Source: Hathewaya histolytica
Lineage (GTDB): Bacteria; Bacillota; Clostridia; Clostridiales; Clostridiaceae
NCBI RefSeq assembly: GCF_901482605.1
Contig: NZ_LR590481.1
Span: 1 to 64,000, forward strand
Direction of reading: 5' to 3'
Length of the DNA: 64,000 bases
Notes under the pieces: generated by a model
The model's database searches: none
The model's input: only the letters and a program-made list of their open reading frames with translations
Told to the model about the DNA's origin: nothing
Part shown: piece after piece, positions 1 to 15,338 of the stretch
How positions within the stretch are numbered: the first letter of the stretch is position 1
Layout: the number at the start of each line of letters is the position of its first letter
Made by a program: the position numbers and the translations under genes

Positions 1-1029
1 ATGTCATCTACTTTAAATCCAAAGTATACATTTAATTCTTTTGTAATTGGAAACAGTAATAGATTTGCCCACGCTGCCTCTCTTGCTGTTGCTGAAGCTC
101 CAGCAAAGGCATATAATCCACTTTTTATATATGGTGGAGTTGGACTGGGAAAAACTCACTTAATGCACGCAATTGGTCATTACATACTACAAAATAATTC
201 TAAAAGTAAAGTAGTTTATGTAACTTCAGAAAAATTTACAAATGAATTAATAAACTCTATAAAAGACGATAAAAATGAAGAATTCAGAAACAAATATAGA
301 AATGTAGACGTTCTACTAATTGACGATATTCAATTTATCGCTGGTAAAGAGCGAACACAAGAAGAGTTTTTCCATACATTTAATGCACTACATGAAGCAA
401 ATAAACAAATAATTTTATCTAGTGATAGACCTCCAAAGGAAATTCCAACTTTGGAAGATAGACTTAGATCGAGATTTGAATGGGGCCTCATCACTGATAT
501 TCAAGCACCTGACTTTGAAACTAGGATAGCAATATTAAAGAAAAAAGCTGACGTAGATAATCTTAATATAGACAACGAAGTAATGGTTTACATTGCAAAT
601 AAAATAAAATCAAATATTAGAGAATTAGAAGGTGCCCTAATAAGAGTCGTCGCCTACTCTTCTTTAACTAATAAGCAAATAAATGTAGATCTTGCAGCCG
701 AAGCATTAAAAGATATTATATCAAATAAACAATCAAAGCAAATTACTATAGATTTAATACAAGATATAGTATCTAGTTACTACAATTTAAAAATAGAAGA
801 TTTAAAATCTGCTAGAAGAACTAGAAATATAGCCTTTCCAAGACAAATAGCAATGTACCTTTGTAGAAAACTTACAGATATGAGCCTTCCTAAGATAGGT
901 GAGGAGTTCGGTGGTAGAGATCACACCACTGTTATTCACGCATACGACAAAATCTCTGAGAACCTAAAAAAGGATGAAACCTTAGAAGATATAGTAAATG
1001 AACTTGCAAAAAAAATTAAACAAAATTAA
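1..1029 (+). CDS. dnaA: Chromosomal replication initiator DnaA (5'-truncated by window edge)
   Basis: DnaA binds 9-bp boxes at oriC and melts the origin with ATP. The visible 342 residues hold the AAA+ domain III (Walker [10 protein letters not shown] near 45-53; Walker B LLIDDIQF near 105-112) and the DNA-binding domain IV with the DnaA signature [15 protein letters not shown] near 304-318. Full-length clostridial DnaA has about 100 more N-terminal residues (domain I and linker). The ATG at position 1 is therefore almost certainly an internal Met and the gene starts outside the window. It is followed by a box-rich oriC spacer and dnaN. Identity is certain; only the start is missing. Confidence 0.97.
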   Translation: MSSTLNPKYTFNSFVIGNSNRFAHAASLAVAEAPAKAYNPLFIYGGVGLGKTHLMHAIGHYILQNNSKSKVVYVTSEKFTNELINSIKDDKNEEFRNKYRNVDVLLIDDIQFIAGKERTQEEFFHTFNALHEANKQIILSSDRPPKEIPTLEDRLRSRFEWGLITDIQAPDFETRIAILKKKADVDNLNIDNEVMVYIANKIKSNIRELEGALIRVVAYSSLTNKQINVDLAAEALKDIISNKQSKQITIDLIQDIVSSYYNLKIEDLKSARRTRNIAFPRQIAMYLCRKLTDMSLPKIGEEFGGRDHTTVIHAYDKISENLKKDETLEDIVNELAKKIKQN

Positions 1030-1292
1030 TATCAACATATGTTTATAATATATACATAAGATCTTGTGGATAATTTTTTTTAAATTTTTACTTGTGGATT
1101 ATTGTGGATAAAAGTAAAATATTATTACTAAGTTATCCACAATAATTTTTATATGCATTTTTCTTTGATTTGAATAGGTTTGAGTACTTATCCACATATT
1201 CACAGCCCCTATTACTATTACTACTATAAAAATATATTATCTTATCTATCTATATAGAAAATTTAACCTGTTAATAAGGAGGATCTAAATAT
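1030..1292. other. oriC: oriC (dnaA-dnaN spacer): DnaA boxes and unwinding element
   Basis: Perfect DnaA boxes (TTATCCACA or its complement) lie at 1065-1073 (-), 1103-1111 (-), 1133-1141 (+) and 1188-1196 (+). A one-mismatch box lies at 1093-1101 (-) and a weak one (ATATTCACA) at 1196-1204. After the last pair come a short C-run (1206-1209) and the triplets CTA TTA CTA TTA CTA CTA (1209-1226), then an AT-rich stretch. Read on the other strand these are TAG/TAA triplets, the DnaA-trio arrangement known from Bacillus subtilis. The layout box-box-GC-trio-AT marks the melting site and unwinding toward dnaN. Confidence 0.9.
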
Positions 1293-2396
1293 ATGAAATT
1301 TACAATAGAAAAGTCTGTATTACAAGAAGCAATATCAAATGCTCAAAAAGCAATAACTGGTAAAACTACAATGCCAATATTACAAGGTATTTTCATAAAA
1401 GCTAAGGATAATGAACTAATAGTTATAGGTTCAGATATTGATTTAACTATTGAAACAAAAATTGATGCAGAAGTAGAGGAAGAAGGTGAAATAGTAGTAG
1501 ATTCAAGACTTTTTGGTGAAATTATAAGAAAGCTTCCTAATGCACAAGTACATATAACATCTATGGAAAATGAAACTATAACTATACAATGCTTGAAATC
1601 TATAGCTACTTTAGTTCATATGAATCCAGCGGAATATCCAAATTTACCCCAAATAAATGAAAATATGATATTTACTATTCCTCAAGGTCTAATGAAAAAT
1701 ATGATAAAAGGAACTATTTTCGCTATAGCCCAAGATGAAACAAGACCAATTTTAACGGGAATTTTATTTGAAATTAAAAATAATAGTTTGAACTTAGTTG
1801 CTTTAGATGGCTATAGAGTAGCACTTAGAAAAGAAATTATAGAAAATAATGATACTATTAGTGCTGTTATACCAGGAAAAACCTTAAGTGAGGTTTCTAA
1901 AATATTAGACGAAAGTGATACTCAAACTCATATAACCTTCACCCCTAACCATATTCTATTTAATCTTGGAAAAACTAGAGTTATATCAAGATTACTTGAA
2001 GGAGAATTTATAAAATATGAATCTATAATTCCTAAAGAATATAATTTAAGAGTTACGGTTAAGAGAAATGAAATCTTAAACAGTATTGAAAGAGCATCTC
2101 TAATGGGGAAAGAAGGAAAAACCAATTTGGTAAAATTAGATATACAAGATGATACTATGGTTATAACTTCTAATTCTCAATTGGGAAAAGCTAGAGAAGA
2201 AGTTGCAATAACTTTGCAAGGAGAATCTTTGAAAATTGCATTTAACTCAAAATACTTAATTGATGTATTCAAAATTATGGATGAAGAAGAGGTTATTATG
2301 GAATTTTCAAGTAGCATAAGTCCTTGTGTTATAAAGAATAAAGAAACTGATAAAGGTTCATACTTGTTATTACCGGTTAGACTTATAAATAACTAG
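1293..2396 (+). CDS. dnaN: DNA polymerase III beta sliding clamp
   Basis: This 367-residue protein has the length and sequence of the beta clamp (start MKFTIEKSVL; internal PILTGILFEI; C-terminal LLLPVRL). The family forms a dimeric ring of six similar subdomains that tethers DNA polymerase III and other enzymes to DNA. The ATG at 1293 follows a strong AAGGAGG at 1276-1282. The gene lies directly downstream of the origin unwinding element, as in most Firmicutes, and precedes the S4 protein and recF on the same strand, probably in one operon. Nothing unusual was seen. Confidence 0.97.
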   Translation: MKFTIEKSVLQEAISNAQKAITGKTTMPILQGIFIKAKDNELIVIGSDIDLTIETKIDAEVEEEGEIVVDSRLFGEIIRKLPNAQVHITSMENETITIQCLKSIATLVHMNPAEYPNLPQINENMIFTIPQGLMKNMIKGTIFAIAQDETRPILTGILFEIKNNSLNLVALDGYRVALRKEIIENNDTISAVIPGKTLSEVSKILDESDTQTHITFTPNHILFNLGKTRVISRLLEGEFIKYESIIPKEYNLRVTVKRNEILNSIERASLMGKEGKTNLVKLDIQDDTMVITSNSQLGKAREEVAITLQGESLKIAFNSKYLIDVFKIMDEEEVIMEFSSSISPCVIKNKETDKGSYLLLPVRLINN

Positions 2397-2431
2397 ATAA
2401 ATTTTAAATTAAGTAGGAAAGAGGATTCTTT

Positions 2432-2650
2432 ATGAATGAGATTAAAATTAAATCTGAATTTATAAAACTTGATGCATTTATGAAATGGGCAGCAATTGTA
2501 TCTACAGGTGCAGAAGCTAAAATGTATATTTTAGATGGGGATGTTTTAGTAAACGGAGAGATAGAACAAAAAAGAGGTAGAAAATTATACAGTGGAGACA
2601 TTGTGACTTTTAACAATGAGAAATTTAAGGTTGTTCAAGGGATAGAGTAA
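2432..2650 (+). CDS. yaaA: S4-domain RNA-binding protein YaaA/RlbA
   Basis: This is a 72-residue protein made almost wholly of one S4-like RNA-binding fold: KLDAFMKWAAIVSTGAEAK, then the VLVNGEIEQKRGRKLYSGD turn typical of the family. In Bacillus and Clostridium this small gene sits between dnaN and recF exactly as here. Its role is not firmly known; it is usually called a ribosome maturation or RNA-binding factor. The start at 2432 follows a GGAAAGAGG-like site, 35 bp after dnaN, so co-transcription is likely. Confidence 0.9.
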   Translation: MNEIKIKSEFIKLDAFMKWAAIVSTGAEAKMYILDGDVLVNGEIEQKRGRKLYSGDIVTFNNEKFKVVQGIE

Positions 2651-2704
2651 TATAAATTTATTGTTTAGATGATTTTATGATATAATAAAAATTAGGTGTT
2701 TTTT

Positions 2705-3790
2705 ATGGATATAAGAGATATTCAATTAGTGAATTTTAGAAATTACAATAATCAATATATAAAACCTTGCAGAGGAATAAATGTTTTTGTAGGAGATAAT
2801 GCACAAGGAAAGACTAATGTGGTAGAATCCATATATTATTGCAGTCTTGGTAAATCTCACAGAACTAATAAAGATAAAGATTTAATTATGTGGGGAAAAG
2901 AAGAGGCATATATTAGTATTTATATAAACAAAGAACGTTTAGATAAAAAAATTGAATTAAAAATATTCAAGCATGGTAAAAAAGGAGTAAATATAAACTC
3001 TGTTAAAATTACAAAGATATCAGACCTTATTGGAGTTTTAAATGCAGTTATATTTTCTCCAGAGGATCTTAAAATCGTAAAAGATTCTCCTTCCTTCAGA
3101 AGAAAGTTCCTAGATATAGAACTTTGCAAGCTCAGCAAAAAGTATTTTTTTCATCTTTCTCAATACAAAAAGGCTTTAAACGAAAGAAATGCAGCTATGA
3201 AAAAGATAAAGGATATGGAAGTTTTAAATGTATTTGATTTACAACTTAGTAAGTTCGGTGCTGAAATAATAAGAGAAAGAGTAAAATATATAGAAAAATT
3301 AAATAATAAGGGCGGAATTATTCATAAGGATATAACCTCTGAAAAGGAGAACCTAGAAATTAAATATTTAACTGCAGTTAAAGATTTTGAGAATATAGAA
3401 AAAGACCTGTATTCCTTATTGCTAAAGAATAGGGGGAAGGATATAGAATATAAAACTACGTCTGTAGGTCCGCATAGGGATGATTTTTCTATAGAAATAA
3501 ATGGCATAGATACAAGGGTTTATGGATCTCAAGGTCAACAAAGGACTTCAGTATTAACCATAAAATTTGCTTCTTTGGAGATAATAAAAGAGATTACAGG
3601 GGAGTATCCTATATTGCTACTTGACGATGTTTTGTCTGAACTTGATATAAATAGGCAAAGATATATACTAGGATCACTTAAAAATATACAAACTTTTATA
3701 ACATGCACAGGCATAAATGAAATAGAAAAATATACAACTAAGGATAACTGTAAGATATTTAAGGTCTCAGAGGGAATTGTTACTGAATAG
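2705..3790 (+). CDS. recF: DNA replication/repair ATPase RecF
   Basis: RecF is an SMC-like ATPase that loads RecA at gaps with RecO and RecR (recR is at 42819). Visible motifs are the N-terminal LVNFRNY, Walker A GDNAQGKTNVVES, the signature YGSQGQQRT and Walker B PILLLDDVLSELD near the C-terminus. The frame is open from a GTG at 2696, but the ATG at 2705 is preferred: AGGTG (2694-2698) sits 6 bp before it and MDIRDIQLVNFRNY matches family N-termini. The resulting 361 residues is the normal length. Confidence 0.95.
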   Translation: MDIRDIQLVNFRNYNNQYIKPCRGINVFVGDNAQGKTNVVESIYYCSLGKSHRTNKDKDLIMWGKEEAYISIYINKERLDKKIELKIFKHGKKGVNINSVKITKISDLIGVLNAVIFSPEDLKIVKDSPSFRRKFLDIELCKLSKKYFFHLSQYKKALNERNAAMKKIKDMEVLNVFDLQLSKFGAEIIRERVKYIEKLNNKGGIIHKDITSEKENLEIKYLTAVKDFENIEKDLYSLLLKNRGKDIEYKTTSVGPHRDDFSIEINGIDTRVYGSQGQQRTSVLTIKFASLEIIKEITGEYPILLLDDVLSELDINRQRYILGSLKNIQTFITCTGINEIEKYTTKDNCKIFKVSEGIVTE

Positions 3791-3821
3791 GTTTAAACAG
3801 GGATTTTAGAGGAGGAAGTTT

Positions 3822-4085
3822 ATGTTTTTACATTTAGGAGAAAATGTAGTGGTTCCAATAAAAGATATAATAGGAATATTTGATATGGAGACTACCATGT
3901 ATAGTCAAGATACAATTCAATTTTTAAGAATGGCAGAAGAGGATGGATTTGTTGAAAGAATAACAGAAGATAAACCAAAGTCTTTTGTAGTGGCGGAAGT
4001 TAATAAAAAAAGCAAGATTTTTTTATCACCAATTTCATCAAATACCCTATGTAAAAGAACAGAAAACTTTTATCACGTTCTTTAG
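3822..4085 (+). CDS. remB: Extracellular matrix regulator RemB (DUF370, YaaB)
   Basis: This 87-residue DUF370 protein (MFLHLGENVVVPIKDIIGI...) belongs to the family of small DNA-binding regulators, RemA/RemB, that in Bacillus act on biofilm matrix genes. RemB genes characteristically lie between recF and gyrB, as here, behind AGGAGG. The conserved N-terminal half is intact. The C-terminal tail (SNTLCKRTENFYHVL) is longer and less conserved. Its target in this organism cannot be read from the sequence. Confidence 0.88.
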   Translation: MFLHLGENVVVPIKDIIGIFDMETTMYSQDTIQFLRMAEEDGFVERITEDKPKSFVVAEVNKKSKIFLSPISSNTLCKRTENFYHVL

Positions 4086-4100
4086 TTTTTACTTAGTTAG

Positions 4101-6017
<1,917 letters not shown>

Positions 6018-6053
6018 GATATAAAGTGAGTAAAGTTAAAAGAGGTGTAGTTA

Positions 6054-8507
6054 ATGAATAATACCGGAAAGGTTTCTCATATAGATATTGGACGTGAAAT
6101 GAAGAGATCTTACATAGATTATGCAATGAGCGTAATTGTAAGTCGTGCTCTTCCAGATGTTAGAGATGGTTTAAAGCCAGTTCATAGAAGAATTCTTTTT
6201 TCTATGCATGAGCTTGGACTAACACCAGAAAAAGGATATAGAAAATGTGCAAGAATAGTCGGGGATGTTCTAGGTAAGTATCATCCACACGGAGATTCTT
6301 CTGTTTACGATGCTTTAGTTAGATTAGCACAGGATTTCTCAATCAGATATACATTAGTAGATGGACATGGAAACTTTGGTTCTGTAGATGGTGACTCAGC
6401 AGCTGCCATGAGATATACAGAAGCGAAGATGGATAAAATCGCAAGTCAAATGTTGAGAGAAATAAACAAAGATACTGTAGACTTTATGCCTAACTTTGAT
6501 GGTGAAGAGATGGAACCTGTTGTGCTTCCATCAAGATTTCCTAATCTTTTAGTAAATGGTTCATCTGGTATAGCAGTTGGTATGGCAACCAATATTCCTC
6601 CACATAACTTAAATGAGGTTATAGACGGAATAACAATGCTTATAGATAATCCAGAGGCTACTGTAAAGGATTTGATGGAGAAGATAAAAGGGCCAGACTT
6701 TCCAACAGCAGGTGTAATATTAGGTAAATCTGCTATAAAAAGTGCCTATGAAACAGGTAGAGGAAAGATAAAGGTTAGAGCTAAAACTAATATAGAAGAA
6801 CATAAGGGAAGACAAAGAATTATAGTAACTGAGCTTCCATATCAAGTTAATAAAGCAAGACTTATCGAATCTATAGCAGATCTTGTAAAGAATAAGAAGA
6901 TAGAAGGTATCTCAGACCTTAGAGATGAATCAGATAGAGAAGGTATGAGAATAGTTATAGAACTTAAGAAGGATGCTAACTCAAATATTGTTTTAAATAG
7001 ACTGTTTAAGCATACAAAGATGCAAGATACTTTTGGTGCTATTATGTTAGCACTTGTTGATGGGGAACCTAAAGTATTAAATTTAAAACAAATTTTAGAG
7101 CAATATATAAAGTTCCAAGAGGAAGTTATAAGAAGAAGAACAATTTTTGATTTAAATAAAGCAAAAGAAAGAGCTCATATCTTGGAGGGCTTAAAAATAG
7201 CCCTAGATCACATTGATGAAGTTATAGCTTTAATTAGAGGATCTAAGAATGGTGCTGAAGCAAAGGTTGGACTAATGGAGAAGTTTAATCTTTCAGAAAG
7301 ACAGGCACAAGCTATCTTAGATATGAAATTACAAAGACTTACAGGATTAGAAAGAGAAAAGATAGAAGAAGAATATAATTCTCTTATGAAACTTATAGAA
7401 GAACTAGAAGCTATATTAAACGATGAACAGTTAGTTCTAAATATAATAAAAGATGAACTCTCTGAAGTAAGGGCAAAATATGGTGATGAAAGAAGAACCG
7501 AAATAGATGCATTTGGTGATATTGATGCAGATATTAACATTGAGGACCTTATAGAAGAGGAAGATGTAGTAATTACATTAACACATAATGGCTATATTAA
7601 AAGAATATCAGCAGATACATATAGCGCACAAAAAAGAGGCGGTAAAGGTATTCAAGCCATGACAACTAAAGAGGATGACTTTGTAGAGAATGTATTTATA
7701 ACATCTACACATCATAATATATTATTCTTCACAAATAAGGGAAGAGCTTATACATTAAAAGTATATGAAATACCTGAAGCAGGAAGAACAGCTAAGGGAA
7801 CTAACATAGTAAATATAATACCGTTAGACCAAAATGAAAGAATTCAAGCCGCTATAGCAATTAGAGAATTTAAAGAAGATAATTTCTTAGTAATGGGAAC
7901 TAAGAATGGTATTATAAAGAAAACTGTTCTTACAGCATTCTCATCTATAAGAAAAAATGGAGTAAATGCTATAAAATTAAAAGAAGATGATGAACTCCTA
8001 GGGGTTAGGATGACCAATGGAAATAGTGAAATACTATATATAACAAGAAATGGTTATTCTATAAGGTTTAATGAAAATGATGTAAGACCTATGGGTAGAA
8101 CAGCAACTGGAGTAAAAGCAATTACCTTAAGAGAAGGTGATATAGCTGTAGGAATGGAGGTTGCAACTGAACAAGAAGAATTACTTGTAGTTTCAGAAAA
8201 TGGTTTTGGTAAAAGGACCTCTGTCTCAGAATACCCAATAAGACATAGAGGTGGGAAGGGTGTTATAACCTATAAAGTTAGTAAAAAGACTGGAAAGTTA
8301 GTTGGAGCTAGAATAGTTGAAGATAATGATGAGATAATGCTAATAAATGATAGTAATGTAGCTATAAGACTAAATGTATCAGGAGTATCATCTACAGGTA
8401 GAAATACCATGGGAGTTAGATTAATGAGGACACATGAAAATGAAGCTATAGTTGCTATGGCTAAAATAATTTGTGAATCAGAAGATGATTGTCCTATAGA
8501 AGATTAA
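6054..8507 (+). CDS. gyrA: DNA gyrase subunit A
   Basis: This is the cleavage-religation subunit, 817 residues. The catalytic tyrosine is in [12 protein letters not shown] near residue 121. The quinolone-determining region reads [14 protein letters not shown], with Ser and Asp at the positions equivalent to E. coli Ser83 and Asp87, so no common resistance change is visible. The C-terminal beta-pinwheel carries the GyrA-box AQKRGGKG that distinguishes it from ParC. It lies downstream of gyrB and ends at a strong terminator before rRNA operon 1. Confidence 0.98.
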   Translation: MNNTGKVSHIDIGREMKRSYIDYAMSVIVSRALPDVRDGLKPVHRRILFSMHELGLTPEKGYRKCARIVGDVLGKYHPHGDSSVYDALVRLAQDFSIRYTLVDGHGNFGSVDGDSAAAMRYTEAKMDKIASQMLREINKDTVDFMPNFDGEEMEPVVLPSRFPNLLVNGSSGIAVGMATNIPPHNLNEVIDGITMLIDNPEATVKDLMEKIKGPDFPTAGVILGKSAIKSAYETGRGKIKVRAKTNIEEHKGRQRIIVTELPYQVNKARLIESIADLVKNKKIEGISDLRDESDREGMRIVIELKKDANSNIVLNRLFKHTKMQDTFGAIMLALVDGEPKVLNLKQILEQYIKFQEEVIRRRTIFDLNKAKERAHILEGLKIALDHIDEVIALIRGSKNGAEAKVGLMEKFNLSERQAQAILDMKLQRLTGLEREKIEEEYNSLMKLIEELEAILNDEQLVLNIIKDELSEVRAKYGDERRTEIDAFGDIDADINIEDLIEEEDVVITLTHNGYIKRISADTYSAQKRGGKGIQAMTTKEDDFVENVFITSTHHNILFFTNKGRAYTLKVYEIPEAGRTAKGTNIVNIIPLDQNERIQAAIAIREFKEDNFLVMGTKNGIIKKTVLTAFSSIRKNGVNAIKLKEDDELLGVRMTNGNSEILYITRNGYSIRFNENDVRPMGRTATGVKAITLREGDIAVGMEVATEQEELLVVSENGFGKRTSVSEYPIRHRGGKGVITYKVSKKTGKLVGARIVEDNDEIMLINDSNVAIRLNVSGVSSTGRNTMGVRLMRTHENEAIVAMAKIICESEDDCPIED

Positions 8508-8510
8508 TAA

Positions 8511-8552
8511 AAAAGATGTAAAAGAAAAATTTCTTTTACATCTTTTTTTATG
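8511..8552 (+). terminator. Intrinsic terminator after gyrA
   Basis: A perfect 16-bp stem pairs 8511-8526 with 8531-8546 around a 4-nt loop and runs into a T-tract. It closes the gyr operon before the rRNA promoters. Confidence 0.9.
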
Positions 8553-8613
8553 CTTATAAATATAAAAAAGTTATATAAGAAGTAGTAATTATATTTAAAC
8601 AAAGTAAAACTAT

Positions 8614-8626
8614 ACCTGGTGTATCA
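8614..8626 (+). promoter_or_regulatory. Upstream element shared by the rRNA operons (copy 1)
   Basis: ACCTGGTGTATCA is repeated exactly before operon 2 (45710-45722) and with two changes before operon 3 (57158-57170). All three sit 99-100 bp upstream of the P1 -10 hexamer, although the DNA in between has diverged. It is probably a protein-binding site; the binder is unknown. Confidence 0.5.
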
Positions 8627-8722
8627 ATATATAAAATGCGCATAAAAATAAGAGTAATACAGAGATATATGAATATAATTTGATTTAAATAGGTATATTA
8701 TGATTATAATGAGTTTTAACAG

Positions 8723-8817
8723 TGATATAATAAAAAACGTTCCACAGAGGAACAGGAAACACGGTCAATACAACAAAATAAAAAAGTGTTGACAAGATAA
8801 AAAACATCTGATAAGAT
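8723..8817 (+). promoter_or_regulatory. Tandem rRNA promoters P1 and P2 (operon 1)
   Basis: P1 is an extended -10 promoter, TGATATAAT at 8723-8731, without a recognisable -35. P2 is TTGACA at 8789-8794, a 17-bp spacer, and TAAGAT at 8812-8817. Between them, 7 nt after the P1 -10, lies a small hairpin (GTTCC 8739-8743 / GGAAC 8749-8753) that would be at the very 5' end of P1 transcripts. The block is identical in operon 2 and conserved in design in operon 3. Confidence 0.85.
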
Positions 8818-8964
8818 GTAATAGTCGCTTGAAGAGAGTGACAAAAACGAAAGAAATTGGTCTTTGAAAATTAAACAGAGTAAGATAAAAAAACTCGCAT
8901 TCTTTTGAGAAAAAGAAAAAACAATTCAAGTCAGTAAAATGCTTGAGCAAGAAGGAAAACTTTT

Positions 8965-10488
<1,524 letters not shown>

Positions 10489-10640
10489 ATCGAGAAGGCT
10501 ATCGCCTTTTCGTAGCGAGCACTTACTCTGTTTAATTTTGAAGGACTAAAGTTCTTCAATTTTGTTCTTTGAAAATTGCACAATGAATAAATAAACTATA
10601 ATTAACTGATTAATATAAATTAATTTAGTTACTCATGATA

Positions 10641-13546
<2,906 letters not shown>

Positions 13547-13616
13547 ATATAGTTTTCATTGTGCAATTTTGAGAGAACAGTTCTTATAAAGAACAATTCT
13601 TTTATCAAAAAAATAG

Positions 13617-13645
13617 TTGACAAATTATTATATTTAAAATATAAT
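13617..13645 (+). promoter_or_regulatory. Consensus promoter in the 23S-5S spacer of operon 1
   Basis: TTGACA (13617-13622), exactly 17 bp, then TATAAT (13640-13645): a perfect sigma-A promoter 18 bp upstream of the 5S gene. It would express 5S and the two tRNAs independently of 16S-23S. Operons 2 and 3 have shorter spacers without it. Confidence 0.8.
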
Positions 13646-13662
13646 AATTTATGTCGAATAAA

Positions 13663-13779
13663 TCCGGTGGTAATGGCGTAAAGGTAACACTCCTTCCCAT
13701 ACCGAACAGGTAAGTTAAGCTTTACAGCGCTGATGGTACTGCAGGGGAAGCCCTGTGGGAGAGTAAGACACTGCCGGGT
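13663..13779 (+). rRNA. 5S ribosomal RNA (operon 1)
   Basis: This 117-nt 5S rRNA has the CATACCGAACAGG and GATGGTACTGCAGGGG segments, and its ends TCCGGTGGT and ACTGCCGGG pair as helix I. It follows 23S and its own spacer promoter and precedes two tRNAs. Confidence 0.95.
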
Positions 13780-13786
13780 AATATAC

Positions 13787-13863
13787 GGATCATTAGCTCA
13801 GTTGGTTAGAGCAACCGGCTCATAACCGGTAGGTCTGGGGTTCGAGTCCCTGATGATCCACCA
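13787..13863 (+). tRNA. tRNA with CAT anticodon (Ile2, lysidine type, or elongator Met)
   Basis: A 77-nt cloverleaf with acceptor GGATCAT/ATGATCC and encoded CCA; the anticodon loop is CTCATAA. It lacks the initiator hallmarks. The body (TAGCTCAGTTGGTTAGAGCA, CGGCTCATAACCG) resembles Bacillus tRNA-Ile(CAU) more than elongator tRNA-Met, but TilS identity elements would have to be checked. Confidence 0.9.
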
Positions 13864-13868
13864 TATTT

Positions 13869-13944
13869 GGGGGTATAGCTCAGCTGGGAGAGCACCTGCC
13901 TTGCACGCAGGGGGTCAAGGGTTCGAATCCCTTTATCTCCACCA
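13869..13944 (+). tRNA. tRNA-Ala(TGC)
   Basis: A 76-nt cloverleaf with encoded CCA; anticodon loop TTGCACG gives anticodon TGC. The acceptor GGGGGTA/TATCTCC contains two G-U pairs. It is the last gene of rRNA operon 1. Confidence 0.95.
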
Positions 13945-13977
13945 AAGAACACTCTTTAAAAGAGTGTTCTTTTTTTA
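13944..13977 (+). terminator. Terminator of rRNA operon 1
   Basis: A hairpin AAGAACACTCTTT / AAAGAGTGTTCTT followed by a T-run, immediately after the tRNA-Ala CCA end. Confidence 0.9.
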
Positions 13978-14075
13978 TATAATATTATTAATATATTGAT
14001 ATTTTAAAATAGGAATAGCATAAATAAGAAGTATTCTTGGAATAATAAAAGCTTGATAAGTAAGGCGGATGAAAA

Positions 14076-14594
14076 ATGTTAAGTAGAATTAAACAATTTT
14101 TCTTAGGAAACTTTTATACTATAAAACCATTTACAAAGCATGATAAAATGTTTATTTTTAAATATTTGACTAAAGATGAAATTTATATATTCAATACTAT
14201 GAAAAAATATGACAGGGCACATTGCCTTAGGGTTTCTAAGGATTTAATTAAGTTAATAATCACAGATAAATCTTTAGGAGAACAAGAAATTTTAAATATA
14301 ATGAAGGCAAGCTTATTACATGATGTAGGTAAAAGAGAAGGTAATTTTTATATAATAGATAGAGTACTTATGGTTTTAATTTCTGAGAGGTTTAAAAATA
14401 AAAAATATATATCTAAATATAAAAAATTAGATATATATATGAACCATGCTGAAATAGGTTATAAAATTTTAAAGCAAAGCAAACTGTTTTCAGATAAGGT
14501 ATTATATATGGTTAAAAATCATCATAATAATAAACCTTGTGATGATTTTCAATATATTATAAGCTTATTTCAGCAGTGTGACGATAGAAATTAA
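14076..14594 (+). CDS. HD-domain hydrolase (small, single-domain)
   Basis: A 172-residue protein with HD-superfamily metal ligands: His in AHCLRVS near residue 49, the HD pair in LLHDVGKRE, His in MNHAEIGYKIL and the HH in VKNHHNNK. These enzymes are metal-dependent phosphohydrolases, often acting on nucleotides or cyclic dinucleotides. No partner domain gives the substrate. The ATG at 14076 has only a weak upstream site (AAGGCGG). It lies alone between rRNA operon 1 and niaR. An unrelated role for the fold cannot be excluded. Confidence 0.75.
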   Translation: MLSRIKQFFLGNFYTIKPFTKHDKMFIFKYLTKDEIYIFNTMKKYDRAHCLRVSKDLIKLIITDKSLGEQEILNIMKASLLHDVGKREGNFYIIDRVLMVLISERFKNKKYISKYKKLDIYMNHAEIGYKILKQSKLFSDKVLYMVKNHHNNKPCDDFQYIISLFQQCDDRN

Positions 14595-14629
14595 ATTAGT
14601 ACTACTATTTTTTAAAGGAGGAGAGGGTT

Positions 14630-15151
14630 ATTAATTCTAAGGAGAGAAGAGGACTAATAAAGGAATTTTTGATAAGTAGTAATACTCCTTTAAAGGGTGC
14701 AGAAATTGCTAAAAATTTAAAGGTAACAAGACAGGTTATAGTAAAAGATGTTGCACTTTTAAGAGCAGAAGGTTTTAATATTATTGCAACACCTGAAGGA
14801 TACATATTAGATAATAATTTAGATAGTAATTTAAAGAAGATTATAGCTGTATCTCATAAAAGGGAAGATATAGAGAATGAATTATATTTAATAATTAAGT
14901 TTGGTGGTATAATTAATGACGTAATTATAGAACATCCATTATATGGGGAAATAAGAGCAATGCTTAAGATTTCTAATTTAGCAGATTTAGAGAATTTTAT
15001 GAGAAAACTAGATAGGTATAGAGCAGAGCCTTTATCCAAACTTACTAATGGAATACATCTTCATACTATAGAAGCTAAAGATAAGGATACAATGGATTGT
15101 ATATTAAGAGAGTTAGAGAAATCAGGATATCTTATTGTGGAAGATAATTAA
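14630..15151 (+). CDS. niaR: Niacin-responsive transcriptional repressor NiaR (HTH + 3H domain)
   Basis: NiaR represses NAD biosynthesis and niacin uptake genes when nicotinate is bound. An N-terminal winged helix (NTPLKGAEIAKNLKVTRQVI) is followed by the 3H ligand domain, whose His residues appear in EHPLYGEIRAM and NGIHLHTIEA. The start is unusual. The frame has no ATG or GTG; TTG at 14669 would delete the first helix (SKERRGLIKEFL) and has no Shine-Dalgarno. AAAGGAGGAG (14614-14623) instead sits 6-8 bp before an in-frame ATT at 14630, giving 173 residues. I infer an ATT start. No NAD genes are adjacent, so its regulon lies elsewhere. A terminator follows. Confidence 0.82.
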   Translation: MNSKERRGLIKEFLISSNTPLKGAEIAKNLKVTRQVIVKDVALLRAEGFNIIATPEGYILDNNLDSNLKKIIAVSHKREDIENELYLIIKFGGIINDVIIEHPLYGEIRAMLKISNLADLENFMRKLDRYRAEPLSKLTNGIHLHTIEAKDKDTMDCILRELEKSGYLIVEDN

Positions 15152-15236
15152 TTGTAGTTAGCTGTTAGGTGTAAAAAATAAAAAAACAGAAAATATAATA
15201 ATAACTTGGAAAATAAGTTTTAAAATTGTAGATTTG

Positions 15237-15275
15237 AGCATACATATAATATAAAAATATGTATGCTTTTTCTTT
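15237..15275 (+). terminator. Terminator after niaR
   Basis: The stem AGCATACATA / TATGTATGCT (15238-15247 with 15259-15268 approximately) is followed by TTTTTCTTTTTC. Confidence 0.75.
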
Positions 15276-15338
15276 TTCTATGAGTAAGGCAGAAAAAGAG
15301 CTGAAATTTATACTTAACGTGATAGGATGGTGTGGTTT

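Noticed and set aside
7208-7540. A 110-codon frame on the minus strand inside gyrA
   Set aside because: Shadow of the gyrA coding pattern; no ribosome site.
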